This document shows positions 8,979-18,110 of a DNA stretch of 46,225 nt, one piece after another (positions within the stretch are counted from its first letter, which is position 1; each line of letters begins with the position of its first letter). A program made the position numbers and the translations under genes. Source of the stretch: Chromatiaceae bacterium (GTDB lineage Bacteria > Pseudomonadota > Gammaproteobacteria > Chromatiales > Chromatiaceae); contig JALOTB010000033.1 of assembly GCA_025458165.1 (NCBI GenBank), forward strand, positions 1 through 46,225, in the 5' to 3' direction. Under the pieces are notes generated by a model that was not told the origin of the DNA, ran no database searches, and was given only the letters and a program-made list of their open reading frames with translations.

Positions 8979-9755
8979 ATGGGCGCCCGCGACCCCGCGC
9001 AACTCTGCCCCGACGTCGATCGGCCGATCGCGCTGTTCGATGATGGCGGGCACGCCGTCTACTGGCTTGGCGTACCCGAGGAGACCGCGTTTCGCTGCAA
9101 CACCTACCTGGTGCAGGACGGCGGGCAAGGGGTCCTGATTGACCCCGGCAACCGCACCTATTTCGAGCAGGTACGGTCTCGTGTCGCACAGGTTCTCGAC
9201 CCCCGGCAGGTCAAGGCCCTGGTCCTCTGCCACCAGGACCCCGACGTCAGCGCTTCGATCGTCGACTGGCTCGACCTCAATCCCCAGATCGAGGTCATCT
9301 CGACCCCACGCACCCATGTCCTGCTGCCCCACTACGGCTGCCGGGGCTACCGCGGCTTCGATGCCGGCGACCGGGCCACCTACGCGCTGCCGTCCGGCCA
9401 GGTCCTACGCTTCTTCGAGGCCCCCTTCCTACACTTCCCCGGGGCCTTTGCGACCTACGACAGGGCATCCCAGATGCTGTTCTCCGGCGATGTCTGGGCC
9501 GCGCTTGACCTCAACTGGGGCCTGATGGTGGACGACTTCGCCGAGCACGTCGCGGCGATGGACCTGTTTCACGTCGACTATATGGCTTCGAATGTCGCCA
9601 CCCGAGGCTTCGCCAGAAAGCTCGAGGGCCTCGACATCGAGGCCATCCTGCCGCAGCACGGGTCGATCATCACCCGCCGGCACGTCCCCGATGCCCTCGC
9701 GTACCTGCGCGATCTGCGCTGCGGTCTGGATATCGTGTATGCCGACCTCGACTGA
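8979..9755 (+). CDS. ODP-type metallo-beta-lactamase-fold protein, putative diiron O2/NO-binding sensor
   Basis: A 258-residue protein resembling the diiron domain of flavodiiron proteins without the flavodoxin domain. Apparent metal ligands are H85-x-D87-x-D89 in 'LCHQDPDV', H152 in 'HFPGAF', D171 in 'FSGDVW' and H227 in 'PQHGS'. The H85-H152 and H152-D171 spacings (67 and 19) equal those I recall for flavodiiron proteins (H79-H146-D165); the usual fourth His of the first motif is Val90. Such stand-alone ODP domains are known to bind oxygen in chemoreceptor systems. Start ATG 8979 is set by GGAGGAG at 8964-8970. The last 17 bases overlap the following c-di-GMP enzyme, so it is probably the sensory input for it. 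A reductase role is possible but no flavodoxin or rubredoxin gene is nearby. Confidence 0.82.
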   Translation: MGARDPAQLCPDVDRPIALFDDGGHAVYWLGVPEETAFRCNTYLVQDGGQGVLIDPGNRTYFEQVRSRVAQVLDPRQVKALVLCHQDPDVSASIVDWLDLNPQIEVISTPRTHVLLPHYGCRGYRGFDAGDRATYALPSGQVLRFFEAPFLHFPGAFATYDRASQMLFSGDVWAALDLNWGLMVDDFAEHVAAMDLFHVDYMASNVATRGFARKLEGLDIEAILPQHGSIITRRHVPDALAYLRDLRCGLDIVYADLD

Positions 9756-11670
9756 GACCGCCGGCGAGACCGATCTCGCCCAGCGCCTAGTGACGCTCGA
9801 GCGGGAGAACCGGCTGCTCCAGCACGCCATGAGCCAGCTCGCCCGGATCCGCGAGCAGTGGACGCGCGCGCTCGACGAGCTCAAGGAGACCAAGGCGCGC
9901 CTCAAGGCCTCCAACCGGTTCCTCGACCGGCTGCTACACACCGCGCCCCTGCCGGTGCTGGTGCTGACCCGGCCTTGGGGCCGTATCCTGATGGCCAACG
10001 CAGCCGCCGAGGCCCTGGCCGGGGTCCCACCCGGCGGGCTGGTCGGGCGGAGCGCCCTGCGCATCCTCTCGCCGAGCGCGCGCCGCGGGCTGACTCGCCG
10101 ACTCGCCGAGGCGGCACGTGCGGGCGGCCCGGCCCCGGTCGCGCTGACCCTTGGGGCCCCGGGCGCCGAGCCGCGCCACCTCGAGCTTCATGGCTCGGCC
10201 GTCAAGGTCGCACCAGGGGAGCCCGAGCGGCTCATGGTGATCGCCCAGGACGTGACCGAGCGGCGGGTGGCCGAGGAGTGCCTGCGCCACCAGTCGCTCC
10301 ACGACGCACTCACCGGGCTGCCCAACCGCCTGCTGTTCCGCGAGCACCTCAAGGGCGCGGTGACACAGAGCGAGCGCTATGGTCACAAGGTCGCCGTGCT
10401 CTTTCTCGACCTCGACGGCTTCAAGTATGTGAACGACGCCTACGGGCACGACACCGGCGACGAGCTCCTACGAGAAGTCGCCGCCCGGCTGCAGGGCGCG
10501 CTGCGCGCGAGCGATCGCGTCGCCCGCTTCGGCGGCGACGAGTTCGCCGCCATCCTGCTTGGGGTACGTGGCGCCGCCGACGTCGAGCGCATCGCGCAGA
10601 AGGTCATCGCCGCCGTCTCCGCCCCTTATCTCCTCAAGGGGTGGCTCTGCAACATCTCCGCCAGCGTCGGCATCAGCCTCTATCCCGACGACGCCGATGC
10701 CCTCGACGCCCTGATGAAGTACGCCGACATGGCGATGTACCGCGTCAAGGCCGCCGGCAAGAGCGGCTACCAATTCTTCACCGCGGACATGAACCGCGAG
10801 GCCGCGCGGCGGATGGGTACCATCGCCCGCCTTCAGCTTGCGCTCGAGCGCGGGGAGATCGAGGTCTACTATCAACCCCAGTTGGACATAGCCCGGCGCC
10901 GGATCATCGCCTTCGAGGCCCTGATGCGCTGGAACGACCCGGAGCACGGGGTGGTCTCCCCGGCCGAGTTCATCGGCTTTGCCGAGGAGACCGGCCTGAT
11001 CAACGCCCTCGGCGAGCTCGTCCTTCGGCAGGCATGCCGGCAGGCGGTTTTCTGGGCGCGAGGGGGTGTCACCGGGATCAACATGGCGGTCAACCTGTCG
11101 GCGCGACAGTTCCGCCATCACGACCTGATCGGCCTGGTCGGCCGTGTCATCGAGGAAACCGGGATCGACCCAGCGACGCTGGTGCTCGAGGTGACCGAGT
11201 CGACCATCGTGGAGGACGTGGAGGCGTCCAGGCGCATCTGCGCCGGCTTGTGCCGGCTCGGGGTGCAACTCGCGCTCGACGACTTCGGCACCGGCTACGC
11301 CTCGATGGTCTTTCTCAAGCGGCTGCCATTCAGCCAGCTCAAGATCGACCGCCAGTTCGTGCACGACTTGGAGAACGACGCGCGCGAAGTGGCGCTCTCT
11401 GACGCCATCATCCGAATGGCCAGCGCGCTCGGGCTCAAGGTAGTCGCCGAGGGCCTAGAGACACCGGGCCAACTGCGCCTGCTCGAGGCGCTCAAGTGCG
11501 ATCAGGCCCAGGGGTTTTACTTCGCCCACCCGGCCCCGGCCGATGACTGTGGACGCTTACTGGCGCTCGACCGTTTGACCGATGCCGCGATCGGGGTCGG
11601 TTCCGACGGGCCGCATCTGCCCCTTCTGGCCTGGCCGGAATGGGGTGCGGCCTTACACGAGCCTGCTTGA
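9739..11670 (+). CDS. PAS-GGDEF-EAL cyclic-di-GMP signalling protein
   Basis: A 643-residue cytoplasmic protein with no membrane segment. It has an N-terminal coiled coil (about 12-60), a PAS domain (about 62-175), a GGDEF domain with intact 'GGDEF' at 265-269 and a product-inhibition RxxD site at R256-D259, and an EAL domain starting at E393-A-L. EAL catalytic motifs 'NLSARQF', 'EVTES', 'DDFGTGYASM', 'KIDRQFV' and 'EGLE' are all present, so both synthesis and hydrolysis of c-di-GMP look possible. I chose the ATG at 9739, inside the ODP gene's end (17-base overlap, +1 frame), because it leaves the coiled coil complete. Coupling to the ODP gene suggests an oxygen- or NO-gated switch. Confidence 0.93.
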   Translation: MPTSTETAGETDLAQRLVTLERENRLLQHAMSQLARIREQWTRALDELKETKARLKASNRFLDRLLHTAPLPVLVLTRPWGRILMANAAAEALAGVPPGGLVGRSALRILSPSARRGLTRRLAEAARAGGPAPVALTLGAPGAEPRHLELHGSAVKVAPGEPERLMVIAQDVTERRVAEECLRHQSLHDALTGLPNRLLFREHLKGAVTQSERYGHKVAVLFLDLDGFKYVNDAYGHDTGDELLREVAARLQGALRASDRVARFGGDEFAAILLGVRGAADVERIAQKVIAAVSAPYLLKGWLCNISASVGISLYPDDADALDALMKYADMAMYRVKAAGKSGYQFFTADMNREAARRMGTIARLQLALERGEIEVYYQPQLDIARRRIIAFEALMRWNDPEHGVVSPAEFIGFAEETGLINALGELVLRQACRQAVFWARGGVTGINMAVNLSARQFRHHDLIGLVGRVIEETGIDPATLVLEVTESTIVEDVEASRRICAGLCRLGVQLALDDFGTGYASMVFLKRLPFSQLKIDRQFVHDLENDAREVALSDAIIRMASALGLKVVAEGLETPGQLRLLEALKCDQAQGFYFAHPAPADDCGRLLALDRLTDAAIGVGSDGPHLPLLAWPEWGAALHEPA

Positions 11671-11880
11671 CGGCGAGTCGCCCGGCTCACCCCGCGTCAG
11701 CCCCTCGCGGCGGCCGGTCCCAGCGAGGACGGCCGAAACGCCGGCGAGCCCCGTGACCCCAAGGGGCATGAAGACCCGATGAAGGCGCAGTACCGACCAG
11801 CGGCGTCCGGCTGGACCCAGGGCCCGGACCCGGTGAAGTCGAGGTGCGCGAGGGCGGCATGCCCCGCCACCTCCCGGGGC

Positions 11881-12264
11881 TCAGTCGATGTCCAGCGCGT
11901 GGGCCTTGAGGGCGCCGAGCGGCACGACTTCCAAGGTCTTGGCATGGGTCGAGCGCAGGCGCACCCGTGGCGCACAGCCGGCCTCGAAGGCCTCCCGCCA
12001 GCGCGCCGCGCACAGACACCAACGATCGCCGGGTTTGAGCCCTGGGAAACCGTACTCCGGTACGGGCGTCACCAGATCGTTGCCGCGCGCCCGGCTGAAG
12101 GCGAGGAACTCCTCGGTGAGCTGGGCGCAGACGGTATGCGAGCCCAGGTCCTGGGGCCCGGTCTCGCAGGCACCGCTGCGCGTGAAGCCGGTGAGTGGAT
12201 CGAGCGAACAGGCCTCCAGGGGGAGGCCAAGGACATTGAGTGGGATGGCTCCCGAGTCGGGCAT
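11881..12264 (-). CDS. DUF2237 family protein
   Basis: A 127-residue cytosolic protein of the DUF2237 family, function unknown. It matches the family along its whole length: 'NVLGLPLEACS..PLTGFTRSGACETG..D.GSHTVCAQLT', then 'GNDLVTPVPEYGFPGLKPGDRWCLCA.RW.EA' and a C-terminal 'STHAKTLEVVPL'. Three to four cysteines are in conserved positions. It is on the same strand as the FKBP gene, about 160 bases downstream of it. The 210 bases on its other side (11671-11880) contain nothing I can identify. Confidence 0.85.
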   Translation of the reverse strand: MPDSGAIPLNVLGLPLEACSLDPLTGFTRSGACETGPQDLGSHTVCAQLTEEFLAFSRARGNDLVTPVPEYGFPGLKPGDRWCLCAARWREAFEAGCAPRVRLRSTHAKTLEVVPLGALKAHALDID

Positions 12265-12422
12265 CGCGGCAGTCCTCTGGTCGGCGCGGCCCTGGGGCCG
12301 CTTGTCGTGGGCTCAGGGTGGGTGCCGGGCGGCCTCGACTCAAGCCGCCGGCGAGGCCGTCAGCCATCAACGCGCGCCCAGGTGTCCCACCGCCGAGCCG
12401 CTTGCGCGCCCCGCGCGATCGA

Positions 12423-13118
12423 CTAGGGCTTGGCCGCCTCGCCGACAGAGATCAGCTCGACGTCGAAGACGAGGGTCTGATGCGCCAGCGTGCCGCGCTC
12501 CCCATAGGCCAGTTCCGGCGGGATGACGAGGCGGATCTTGCCACCCTCCTTGATGAGCTGCAGCCCCTCCGTCCAGCCCTTGATGACCCCGTCTAGCCGG
12601 AAGCTCGTCGGCTCGCCGCGCGAATACGAGCTGTCGAACTCGCTGCCGTTCACCAGGGTACCGCGGTAGTGCACGCTGACCTGATCGGTCGGGCTGGGGA
12701 CCTTGCCGGTACCCGGCTCGATGATCTCGTACTGGAGGCCACTCGGGGTGGTGACCACGCCGGGTTTGGCGGCGTTCTCGGCGAGGTACTTCTTGCCCTC
12801 CTCGATCTTCTTCTTTTCCGCCTCGGCCGCCGCCTCGCGCTGCTTGGCGACGAGCTGGCGCCGCAGCTCCATCAGCGTGTTGCGCATGTCTTCTGCGGGC
12901 ATCAGCGGCTCGGCACCCGCAAGGGCGTCCTCGATCCCCTTGACCACCGCCGGCCCGTCGAGCTTGATCCCCTGGCGCTTGAAATCGCCGCCGATCTGGT
13001 AGCCGAGGCTGTAGTTGAGCCGGGTCGCCTCGTCCTCGATGTTGAGCGACTCGGCGGCGACGGCGCCGCCGCATGCGCTAAGGGTCGCGAATAGCACCGC
13101 TGGTAAGACGTATCTCAC
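12423..13118 (-). CDS. FKBP-type peptidyl-prolyl isomerase, Mip/FkpA-like lipoprotein
   Basis: Periplasmic folding catalyst of 231 residues. The N-terminus has a short signal with a lipobox 'LSAC' (C16), so it is probably lipid-anchored. A dimerization/helical region (about 25-110, with the charged 'AAAEAEKKKIEEGKKYL' helix) is followed by the FKBP domain ('VSVHYRGTLVNGSEFDSSY', 'VIKGWTEGLQLIKEGGKIRLVIP', 'AYGERG', 'LVFDVELI'). I chose GTG at 13118 because GGAGGAG (13123-13129) lies just upstream; a 39-residue upstream extension has no signal-peptide character. A G+C-rich 8-bp hairpin downstream (12330-12337 with 12352-12359) may end the transcript but has no T tract. Confidence 0.9.
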   Translation of the reverse strand: MRYVLPAVLFATLSACGGAVAAESLNIEDEATRLNYSLGYQIGGDFKRQGIKLDGPAVVKGIEDALAGAEPLMPAEDMRNTLMELRRQLVAKQREAAAEAEKKKIEEGKKYLAENAAKPGVVTTPSGLQYEIIEPGTGKVPSPTDQVSVHYRGTLVNGSEFDSSYSRGEPTSFRLDGVIKGWTEGLQLIKEGGKIRLVIPPELAYGERGTLAHQTLVFDVELISVGEAAKP

Positions 13119-13268
13119 AGATCTCCTCCGTTCGGTTGGATAAGGCCAATAACCGCCAGGACGCGGCGGGCGGGGAGGATAGCAGAATCGCGGAGGGCCG
13201 GACCTCGGTGGCGCGCCGGCCAATCGCTCGCGCAACGCCCCCGCGCCGTTCCGCTACACTGCCGGCAC

Positions 13269-14006
13269 ATGAGCGCGGCCTGCATCAAGCCCCCCAAGTC
13301 CCTCCTCCGGCAGGTCGGCCGGGCGATCGGCGACTACCAGATGATCCGCGCGGGCGACCGCATCCTGCTCGGGGTCTCCGGAGGCAAGGATTCGCTCTCG
13401 CTCCTCGCCGTCCTGCGACACCTGCAGACCTACGCGCCGGTGCGCTTCGAGCTCGGGGTGATCACCGTGGACCCAGAGGTACCCGGCTTCGACCCCCAGG
13501 CGCTCAAGGCGCACTACCAGACCATCGGCGTCCCCTGGCACTACGAGCAGCAGCCGCTCCTGGAGCAGGCCCAGGCGCACATGGACGGGGACTCCTTCTG
13601 CGCTTACTGCTCCCGAATGAAGCGCGGGATCATGTACCGCGTCTGCCGGGAGCAGGACTACAACGTCCTGGCGCTTGGGCAGCACCTCGACGACCTCGCC
13701 GAGAGCCTACTCCTGTCGCTCTTCCACGGCGGGCAGCTCCGGACCATGAAGGCACACTACCGCAACGACGCGGGTGATCTGCGCGTCATCCGCCCGCTTG
13801 CCTACTGCCGGGAGCGCCAAACTGCGGCATTCGCCCGCGCCGCCGGCCTCCCGGTGATCCCCGATAGCTGCCCCGCCTGCTTCGCTGCCCCCACCCGCCG
13901 CGAGCACATGAAGGCCCTGCTCGCCCGCGAGGAGGCCGAGCACCCGCACCTCTTCGCCAACCTCCTCCAGGCCATGAGGCCGCTTCTCACCGAGAACCTC
14001 GGCTAA
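13269..14006 (+). CDS. TtcA-family PP-loop tRNA thiolation-type protein
   Basis: ATP pyrophosphatase of the TtcA family, which makes 2-thiocytidine at tRNA position 32 using a 4Fe-4S cluster. The 245 residues carry the PP-loop 'SGGKDS' (37-42), the 'CAYCSRMKRG' pair (C111, C114) and a later 'CPAC' pair (C201, C204), plus 'IRPLAYCRE'. It is shorter than the E. coli enzyme (about 310 residues) and reads 'GQHLDD' where I recall E. coli TtcA having 'GHHRDD'. It may be true TtcA or a related TtcA-like paralogue, so no symbol is given. A TACACT hexamer (13255-13260) just 8 bases before the ATG suggests a very short leader. Convergent with typA, overlapping by 4 bases. Confidence 0.85.
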   Translation: MSAACIKPPKSLLRQVGRAIGDYQMIRAGDRILLGVSGGKDSLSLLAVLRHLQTYAPVRFELGVITVDPEVPGFDPQALKAHYQTIGVPWHYEQQPLLEQAQAHMDGDSFCAYCSRMKRGIMYRVCREQDYNVLALGQHLDDLAESLLLSLFHGGQLRTMKAHYRNDAGDLRVIRPLAYCRERQTAAFARAAGLPVIPDSCPACFAAPTRREHMKALLAREEAEHPHLFANLLQAMRPLLTENLG

Positions 14007-15817
14007 GCGGAGCGGCTGGCGCGCTTGCGCTCGTGCTCCTTGAGGTGCTTCTTGCGGATGCGGATGGCCTTCGGGGTGACCTCGACCAGCTCGTCGTCCT
14101 CGATGAACTCGAGGGCCTGCTCCAGGGAGAACCGGATCGGCGGGGTGAGCAGGATGTTCTCGTCCGAGCCCGCGGCACGGATGTTGGTGAGCTGCTTGGC
14201 CTTGAGCGGGTTGACGGTGAGGTCGTTGTCGCGGGAGTGGATGCCGACGACCTGGCCCTCGTAGACCTCCTCGCCCGGGCCGATCAGCATCCGCCCGCGC
14301 TCCTGGAGATTGAACAGGGCATAGCCTAGGGCCTTGCCCTGGCCGTTGGCGATCATCGCACCGTTGCGCCTTGGGGCGATGCCGCCGCGGGTCGCTGGGC
14401 CATAGTGGTCGAAGATGTGGTACTTGAGCCCGGTGCCCGAGGTGATCGTCATGAACTCCGTCTGGAAGCCAATCAGCCCGCGCGAGGGGATCTCGTAGTC
14501 GAGCCGCACCCGCCCGCGCCCGTCCGGGAGCATGTCCTTGAGCTCGCCCTTGCGCTCGCCGAGTGCCTGCATCACCGCCCCCTGGCAGACCTCGTCGAGG
14601 TCGACCGTGAGCTGCTCGTAAGGCTCGCAGATCTCGCCGTCGATCTCGCGGAAGATGACCTCCGGGCGTGACACGGCGAGCTCGTAGCCCTCGCGGCGCA
14701 TGTTCTCCAGCAGGATCGACAGATGCAGCTCACCGCGCCCGGAGACGCGGAACTTGTCCGGGTCGTTGCCCTCCTCGACCCGCAGCGCGACGTTGTGGAT
14801 CAGCTCGCGCTCGAGTCGCTCCTTGAGCTGGCGCGAGGTCAGATACTTCCCCTCGCGCCCGGCGAAGGGCGAGGTGTTGACCTGAAAGGTCATGGTCACC
14901 GTCGGCTCGTCCACCATCAGCGGTGGCAGCGGCTCGACGTGCTCGGGGTCGCACAGGGTGTCGGAGACGTTGGGGGCCTCGATCCCGGTCAGCGCGACGA
15001 TGTCCCCGGCGCTCGCCGAGGGGACCTCGTAACGGGTGAGCCCGAGATACCCGTAGACCAGCCCGATCTTGGCGCGGTGGCGGTCGCCGTCGCGCTTGAC
15101 CACCACCACCGGCTGGTTGGGTCGGACACTCCCGTGGCGGATGCGCCCCACTGCGATGGCCCCGACGAAGGAGCTGTAGTCGAGCGTGGAGACCTGCATC
15201 TGAAAGGGGGCGTCAGGGTCGACCTCCGGGGCCGGGCAGTGCTGGACGATCGCCTCGAAGAGCGGGGTCATGTCGCCGCTGGTGACGTCGGCCGTCAGCC
15301 CCGCGTAGCCGTTGACCGCCGAGGCGTAGACCACCGGAAAATCGAGCTGCGCCTCGCTCGCCCCGAGCCGGTCGAAGAGATCGAAGACCTGATCGACCAC
15401 CCAGTCCGGGCGCGCCCCCGGCTTGTCGATCTTGTTCACCACCAGGATCGGCCGCAGCCCGTGGGCGAAGGCCTTGCTGGTGACGAAGCGGGTCTGCGGC
15501 ATGGGCCCCTCCTGGGCGTCGACCAGGAGCAGCACCGAGTCGACCATCGAGAGCACCCGCTCCACCTCGCCGCCGAAGTCCGCATGCCCCGGGGTGTCGA
15601 CGATGTTGATGCGGTAGTCGCGCCAGCGCAGGGCCGTGTTCTTGGCGAGGATGGTGATGCCGCGCTCGCGCTCGATGGCGTTGGAGTCCATCACCCGCTC
15701 GATGGGGCCGAAGCGCTCGCCGAGGGTCCCGGACTGCTCCAGGAGCTTGTCGACCAGGGTCGTCTTGCCGTGATCGACGTGGGCGATGATGGCGATGTTG
15801 CGAAGGGTCTCGATCAC
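14003..15817 (-). CDS. typA: Translational GTPase TypA/BipA
   Basis: Ribosome-binding GTPase involved in 50S assembly and stress or cold adaptation. Full length at 604 residues. G1 'AHVDHGKT' (12-19), the 'RGITI' switch I block (52-56), 'DTPGH' (74-78) and 'NKID' (128-131) are intact, followed by the beta-barrel, EF-G III/V-like domains and the BipA-specific C-terminal domain ('[20 protein letters not shown]', '[18 protein letters not shown]'). The ATG at 15817 gives the standard '[19 protein letters not shown]' start. The divergent moxR operon begins about 190 bases away. Confidence 0.97.
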   Translation of the reverse strand: MIETLRNIAIIAHVDHGKTTLVDKLLEQSGTLGERFGPIERVMDSNAIERERGITILAKNTALRWRDYRINIVDTPGHADFGGEVERVLSMVDSVLLLVDAQEGPMPQTRFVTSKAFAHGLRPILVVNKIDKPGARPDWVVDQVFDLFDRLGASEAQLDFPVVYASAVNGYAGLTADVTSGDMTPLFEAIVQHCPAPEVDPDAPFQMQVSTLDYSSFVGAIAVGRIRHGSVRPNQPVVVVKRDGDRHRAKIGLVYGYLGLTRYEVPSASAGDIVALTGIEAPNVSDTLCDPEHVEPLPPLMVDEPTVTMTFQVNTSPFAGREGKYLTSRQLKERLERELIHNVALRVEEGNDPDKFRVSGRGELHLSILLENMRREGYELAVSRPEVIFREIDGEICEPYEQLTVDLDEVCQGAVMQALGERKGELKDMLPDGRGRVRLDYEIPSRGLIGFQTEFMTITSGTGLKYHIFDHYGPATRGGIAPRRNGAMIANGQGKALGYALFNLQERGRMLIGPGEEVYEGQVVGIHSRDNDLTVNPLKAKQLTNIRAAGSDENILLTPPIRFSLEQALEFIEDDELVEVTPKAIRIRKKHLKEHERKRASRSA

Positions 15818-16003
15818 AGGAACGGGCTCCAGGTGCCTGGGACAGCAGCGGGGTGAGGGGGCGCGGAGTATAGCCGACCCGCCCTTGCGGGAGTTGCGCT
15901 AACCCCTGGAAACAGTCAGGATAGCCGCCGTCGCGCCAGCCGCCCGCAAGAGGCGGCGCCGTATCGCTACCGACCCCCATTCATAAGCCCGACCCGGTTC
16001 CGC

Positions 16004-16960
16004 ATGACCCCTGCAGACCTCAAACCCGTTCGCGATCACATCGCCTCGCGCATCATCGGCCAGCAGAAGTTCATCGACAGCATGCTGATCTGCCTGCTGA
16101 GCGACGGCCACCTCCTGGTCGAGGGCCTGCCGGGCCTGGCGAAGACCACCGCGGTCAAGGCCCTGGCGGAGGCCTTGGAGGGCGACTTCCACCGTATCCA
16201 ATTCACCCCGGACCTACTGCCCTCGGACCTGATCGGAACCGATATCTACCGCCACGAGAAGGGCGAGTTCGAGTTCCGGCCCGGGCCACTGTTCCACAAC
16301 GTGCTGCTCGCCGACGAGATCAACCGCGCCCCGGCCAAGGTGCAGTCGGCCCTGCTGGAGTCGATGGCGGAGCACCAGATCACCGTCGGCCAGCGGACCT
16401 ACCCGCTGCCCAAGCTCTTCATGGTGCTGGCCACCCAGAACCCGATCGAGCAGGAGGGGACCTACCACCTCCCCGAGGCCCAGCTCGACCGCTTCCTGAT
16501 GGAGGCGGTGGTCGACTACCCGACGCGGGAGGAGGAGCTGAAGATCCTGGAGCTGGACCACCAGCAGCAGCGCACCAACTACACCCCGCCGGCCAAGCGC
16601 CTGTCGCAGGCCGAGCTGTTCGCGATGCGCCGGGACGTCGCCAACCTTTACCTGGACCCCAAGCTCAACCACTACATCGTCGACCTGGTCCAGGCGACCC
16701 GCAACCCCAAGCTCTACGACCCGGACCTGGCGCGCTGGTGCCGCTTCGGGGCCTCGCCCCGCGCCTCCATCGCGCTGGCCCGCTGCGCCCGCGCCCGCGC
16801 CTGGATGGACGGCGACCAGTTCGTCGCCCCCCACCACATCCAGTCGGTCGCCCCGGAGATCCTCCGCCACCGCCTGCTCTTGACCTTCGAGGCCGAGGCC
16901 GAGGGCATCACCACCGACGAGTTCGTCAACCGCCTGCTCAATCTGGTGGCGATTCCTTGA
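16004..16960 (+). CDS. MoxR-family AAA+ ATPase
   Basis: Chaperone-like AAA+ ATPase (AAA_3/MoxR), 318 residues. Walker A 'GLPGLAKT' is at 41-48, Walker B 'VLLADEINRAP' at 100-110, sensor 1 is in 'MVLATQNPIEQEGTY', and the C-terminal lid is present. MoxR proteins work with the VWA proteins encoded downstream, usually to mature or remodel cell-envelope or metalloenzyme targets; the target here is unknown. First gene of the MoxR-DUF58-VWA operon, but separated from the DUF58 gene by 232 bases that hold an inverted repeat pair. No clear ribosome-binding site at ATG 16004. Confidence 0.93.
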   Translation: MTPADLKPVRDHIASRIIGQQKFIDSMLICLLSDGHLLVEGLPGLAKTTAVKALAEALEGDFHRIQFTPDLLPSDLIGTDIYRHEKGEFEFRPGPLFHNVLLADEINRAPAKVQSALLESMAEHQITVGQRTYPLPKLFMVLATQNPIEQEGTYHLPEAQLDRFLMEAVVDYPTREEELKILELDHQQQRTNYTPPAKRLSQAELFAMRRDVANLYLDPKLNHYIVDLVQATRNPKLYDPDLARWCRFGASPRASIALARCARARAWMDGDQFVAPHHIQSVAPEILRHRLLLTFEAEAEGITTDEFVNRLLNLVAIP

Positions 16961-17020
16961 GCGAGGCGCGGTCCCTGCGCAACACGGCGATCGTGATCCC
17001 CCCGGCGGCTGCCCTCACCC

Positions 17021-17117
17021 GTGGGAGCGATTCCCGATCGCGACCCTCGCCCGCGCGGATCACTCCGGCGTTAAGATGGTCCGTTAGGCCGCGGTCGCGG
17101 CTGAAAGCCGCTCCCAC
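17021..17117. repeat. Inverted pair of REP-like hairpins between moxR and the DUF58 gene
   Basis: Two 23-base elements face each other: 17021-17043 starting GTGGGAGCG, and 17095-17117 ending CGCTCCCAC. Each is itself a small hairpin (for example GCGGCT-GAA-AGCCGC at 17098-17112). The layout, two inverted palindromic units about 50 bases apart, is that of a bacterial interspersed mosaic element. It lies in the gap between two genes otherwise expected to be co-transcribed. Confidence 0.65.
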
Positions 17118-17192
17118 AGCGAGGCGTTGCTGCCAAGGCGAGCCGCCGCCCCGCAATCCGATATCCGCATTCCGCAGTCCGCGATCTGCCGG

Positions 17193-18110
17193 ATGAGCCT
17201 CTATCCGCGCCTCGACGACCTCCTGGAGCTGCGCCACCAGGCCCACACCCTGGGGCTGCCGTCGCACCACCTGGTCAACTCGACCTTCGCCGGGCTCTAC
17301 GCGTCGGTCTTCCGCGGCGCAGGGGTCAACTTCGAGGAGGTGCGCGAGTACCGCGAGGGCGACGACATCCGGTACATGGACTGGAAGGTCACCGCGCGGA
17401 CCAACGAGCCACATCTCAAGGTCTTCCGCGAAGAGCGTGAGCGCTGCGTGGTGCTCTGCGTCGACAAGGGGCCGCACATGAGCTTCGGCACCCGCGGCAC
17501 CTTCAAGTCGGTGCAGGCAGCGCGCGCCGCGGCCCTGATCGGCTGGGCCGCGAGCCGGCTCAATGATCGCGTCGGCGGGCTCGTGTTCGGCGACCCGACG
17601 GCCGGTCTGCAGCACTTTCGCCCGGCGCGCGGGCGCCGCGCCCTCTGGCAGCTCTTGCGCACCCTGACCAACCCCGGCGGCGAGCGCGACCGCTCGGTCG
17701 ACTGCTTGGCCGGGGCCTTGCAGCGCGCGACCAGCGGCCTGCCGACGGGCTCGCTGGTCTTCGTGATCGCCGACCTCAACCGCGACGCCATGGGCCTGGA
17801 GCGCATGCTCGGCAACCTGATCCAGCGCAACTCCGTAGCCCTGCTCCCGGTGGACGACCCGGCGGATTGGGAGATCCCCGCCATGGGCGTGGCCACCTTC
17901 ACCGGCACCGACGGGACCCTGATCGAGATCGACACCGACGACCCCCAGGCGCGGCAGGCCTATCGCGACACCTGGGAGGAGCGCCGCGACATGCTCCAGG
18001 CCATCGCCTATCGCCTGGGCATCATCCTGCTCCCGGTGCGCACGGACGAGGAGATCCACCTGTCGTTGATCCACAACCTGGAGCAACGCGCGCGGTCGAG
18101 GGCGGTCTAA
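17193..18110 (+). CDS. DUF58 domain protein of the MoxR/Bat operon
   Basis: A 305-residue cytoplasmic DUF58 protein with a VWA-like C-terminal part. The diagnostic block 'VREYREGDDIRYMDWKVTARTNEPHLKVFREER' covers about residues 50-82. DUF58 proteins occur with MoxR ATPases; the molecular role is not established. ATG 17193 precedes the family-typical 'YPRLDDLLELRH'; the frame is open 22 codons upstream but those codons lie in the repeat-bearing leader. Its TAA shares an A with the next ATG (TAATG). Confidence 0.9.
   Translation: MSLYPRLDDLLELRHQAHTLGLPSHHLVNSTFAGLYASVFRGAGVNFEEVREYREGDDIRYMDWKVTARTNEPHLKVFREERERCVVLCVDKGPHMSFGTRGTFKSVQAARAAALIGWAASRLNDRVGGLVFGDPTAGLQHFRPARGRRALWQLLRTLTNPGGERDRSVDCLAGALQRATSGLPTGSLVFVIADLNRDAMGLERMLGNLIQRNSVALLPVDDPADWEIPAMGVATFTGTDGTLIEIDTDDPQARQAYRDTWEERRDMLQAIAYRLGIILLPVRTDEEIHLSLIHNLEQRARSRAV

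Noticed and set aside
11671..11880. Possible small gene or terminator after the GGDEF-EAL gene
   Set aside because: No hairpin with T tract and no frame with a start signal was found.
14723..15856. Plus-strand open frame opposite typA
   Set aside because: Shadow of TypA, which has all GTPase motifs.
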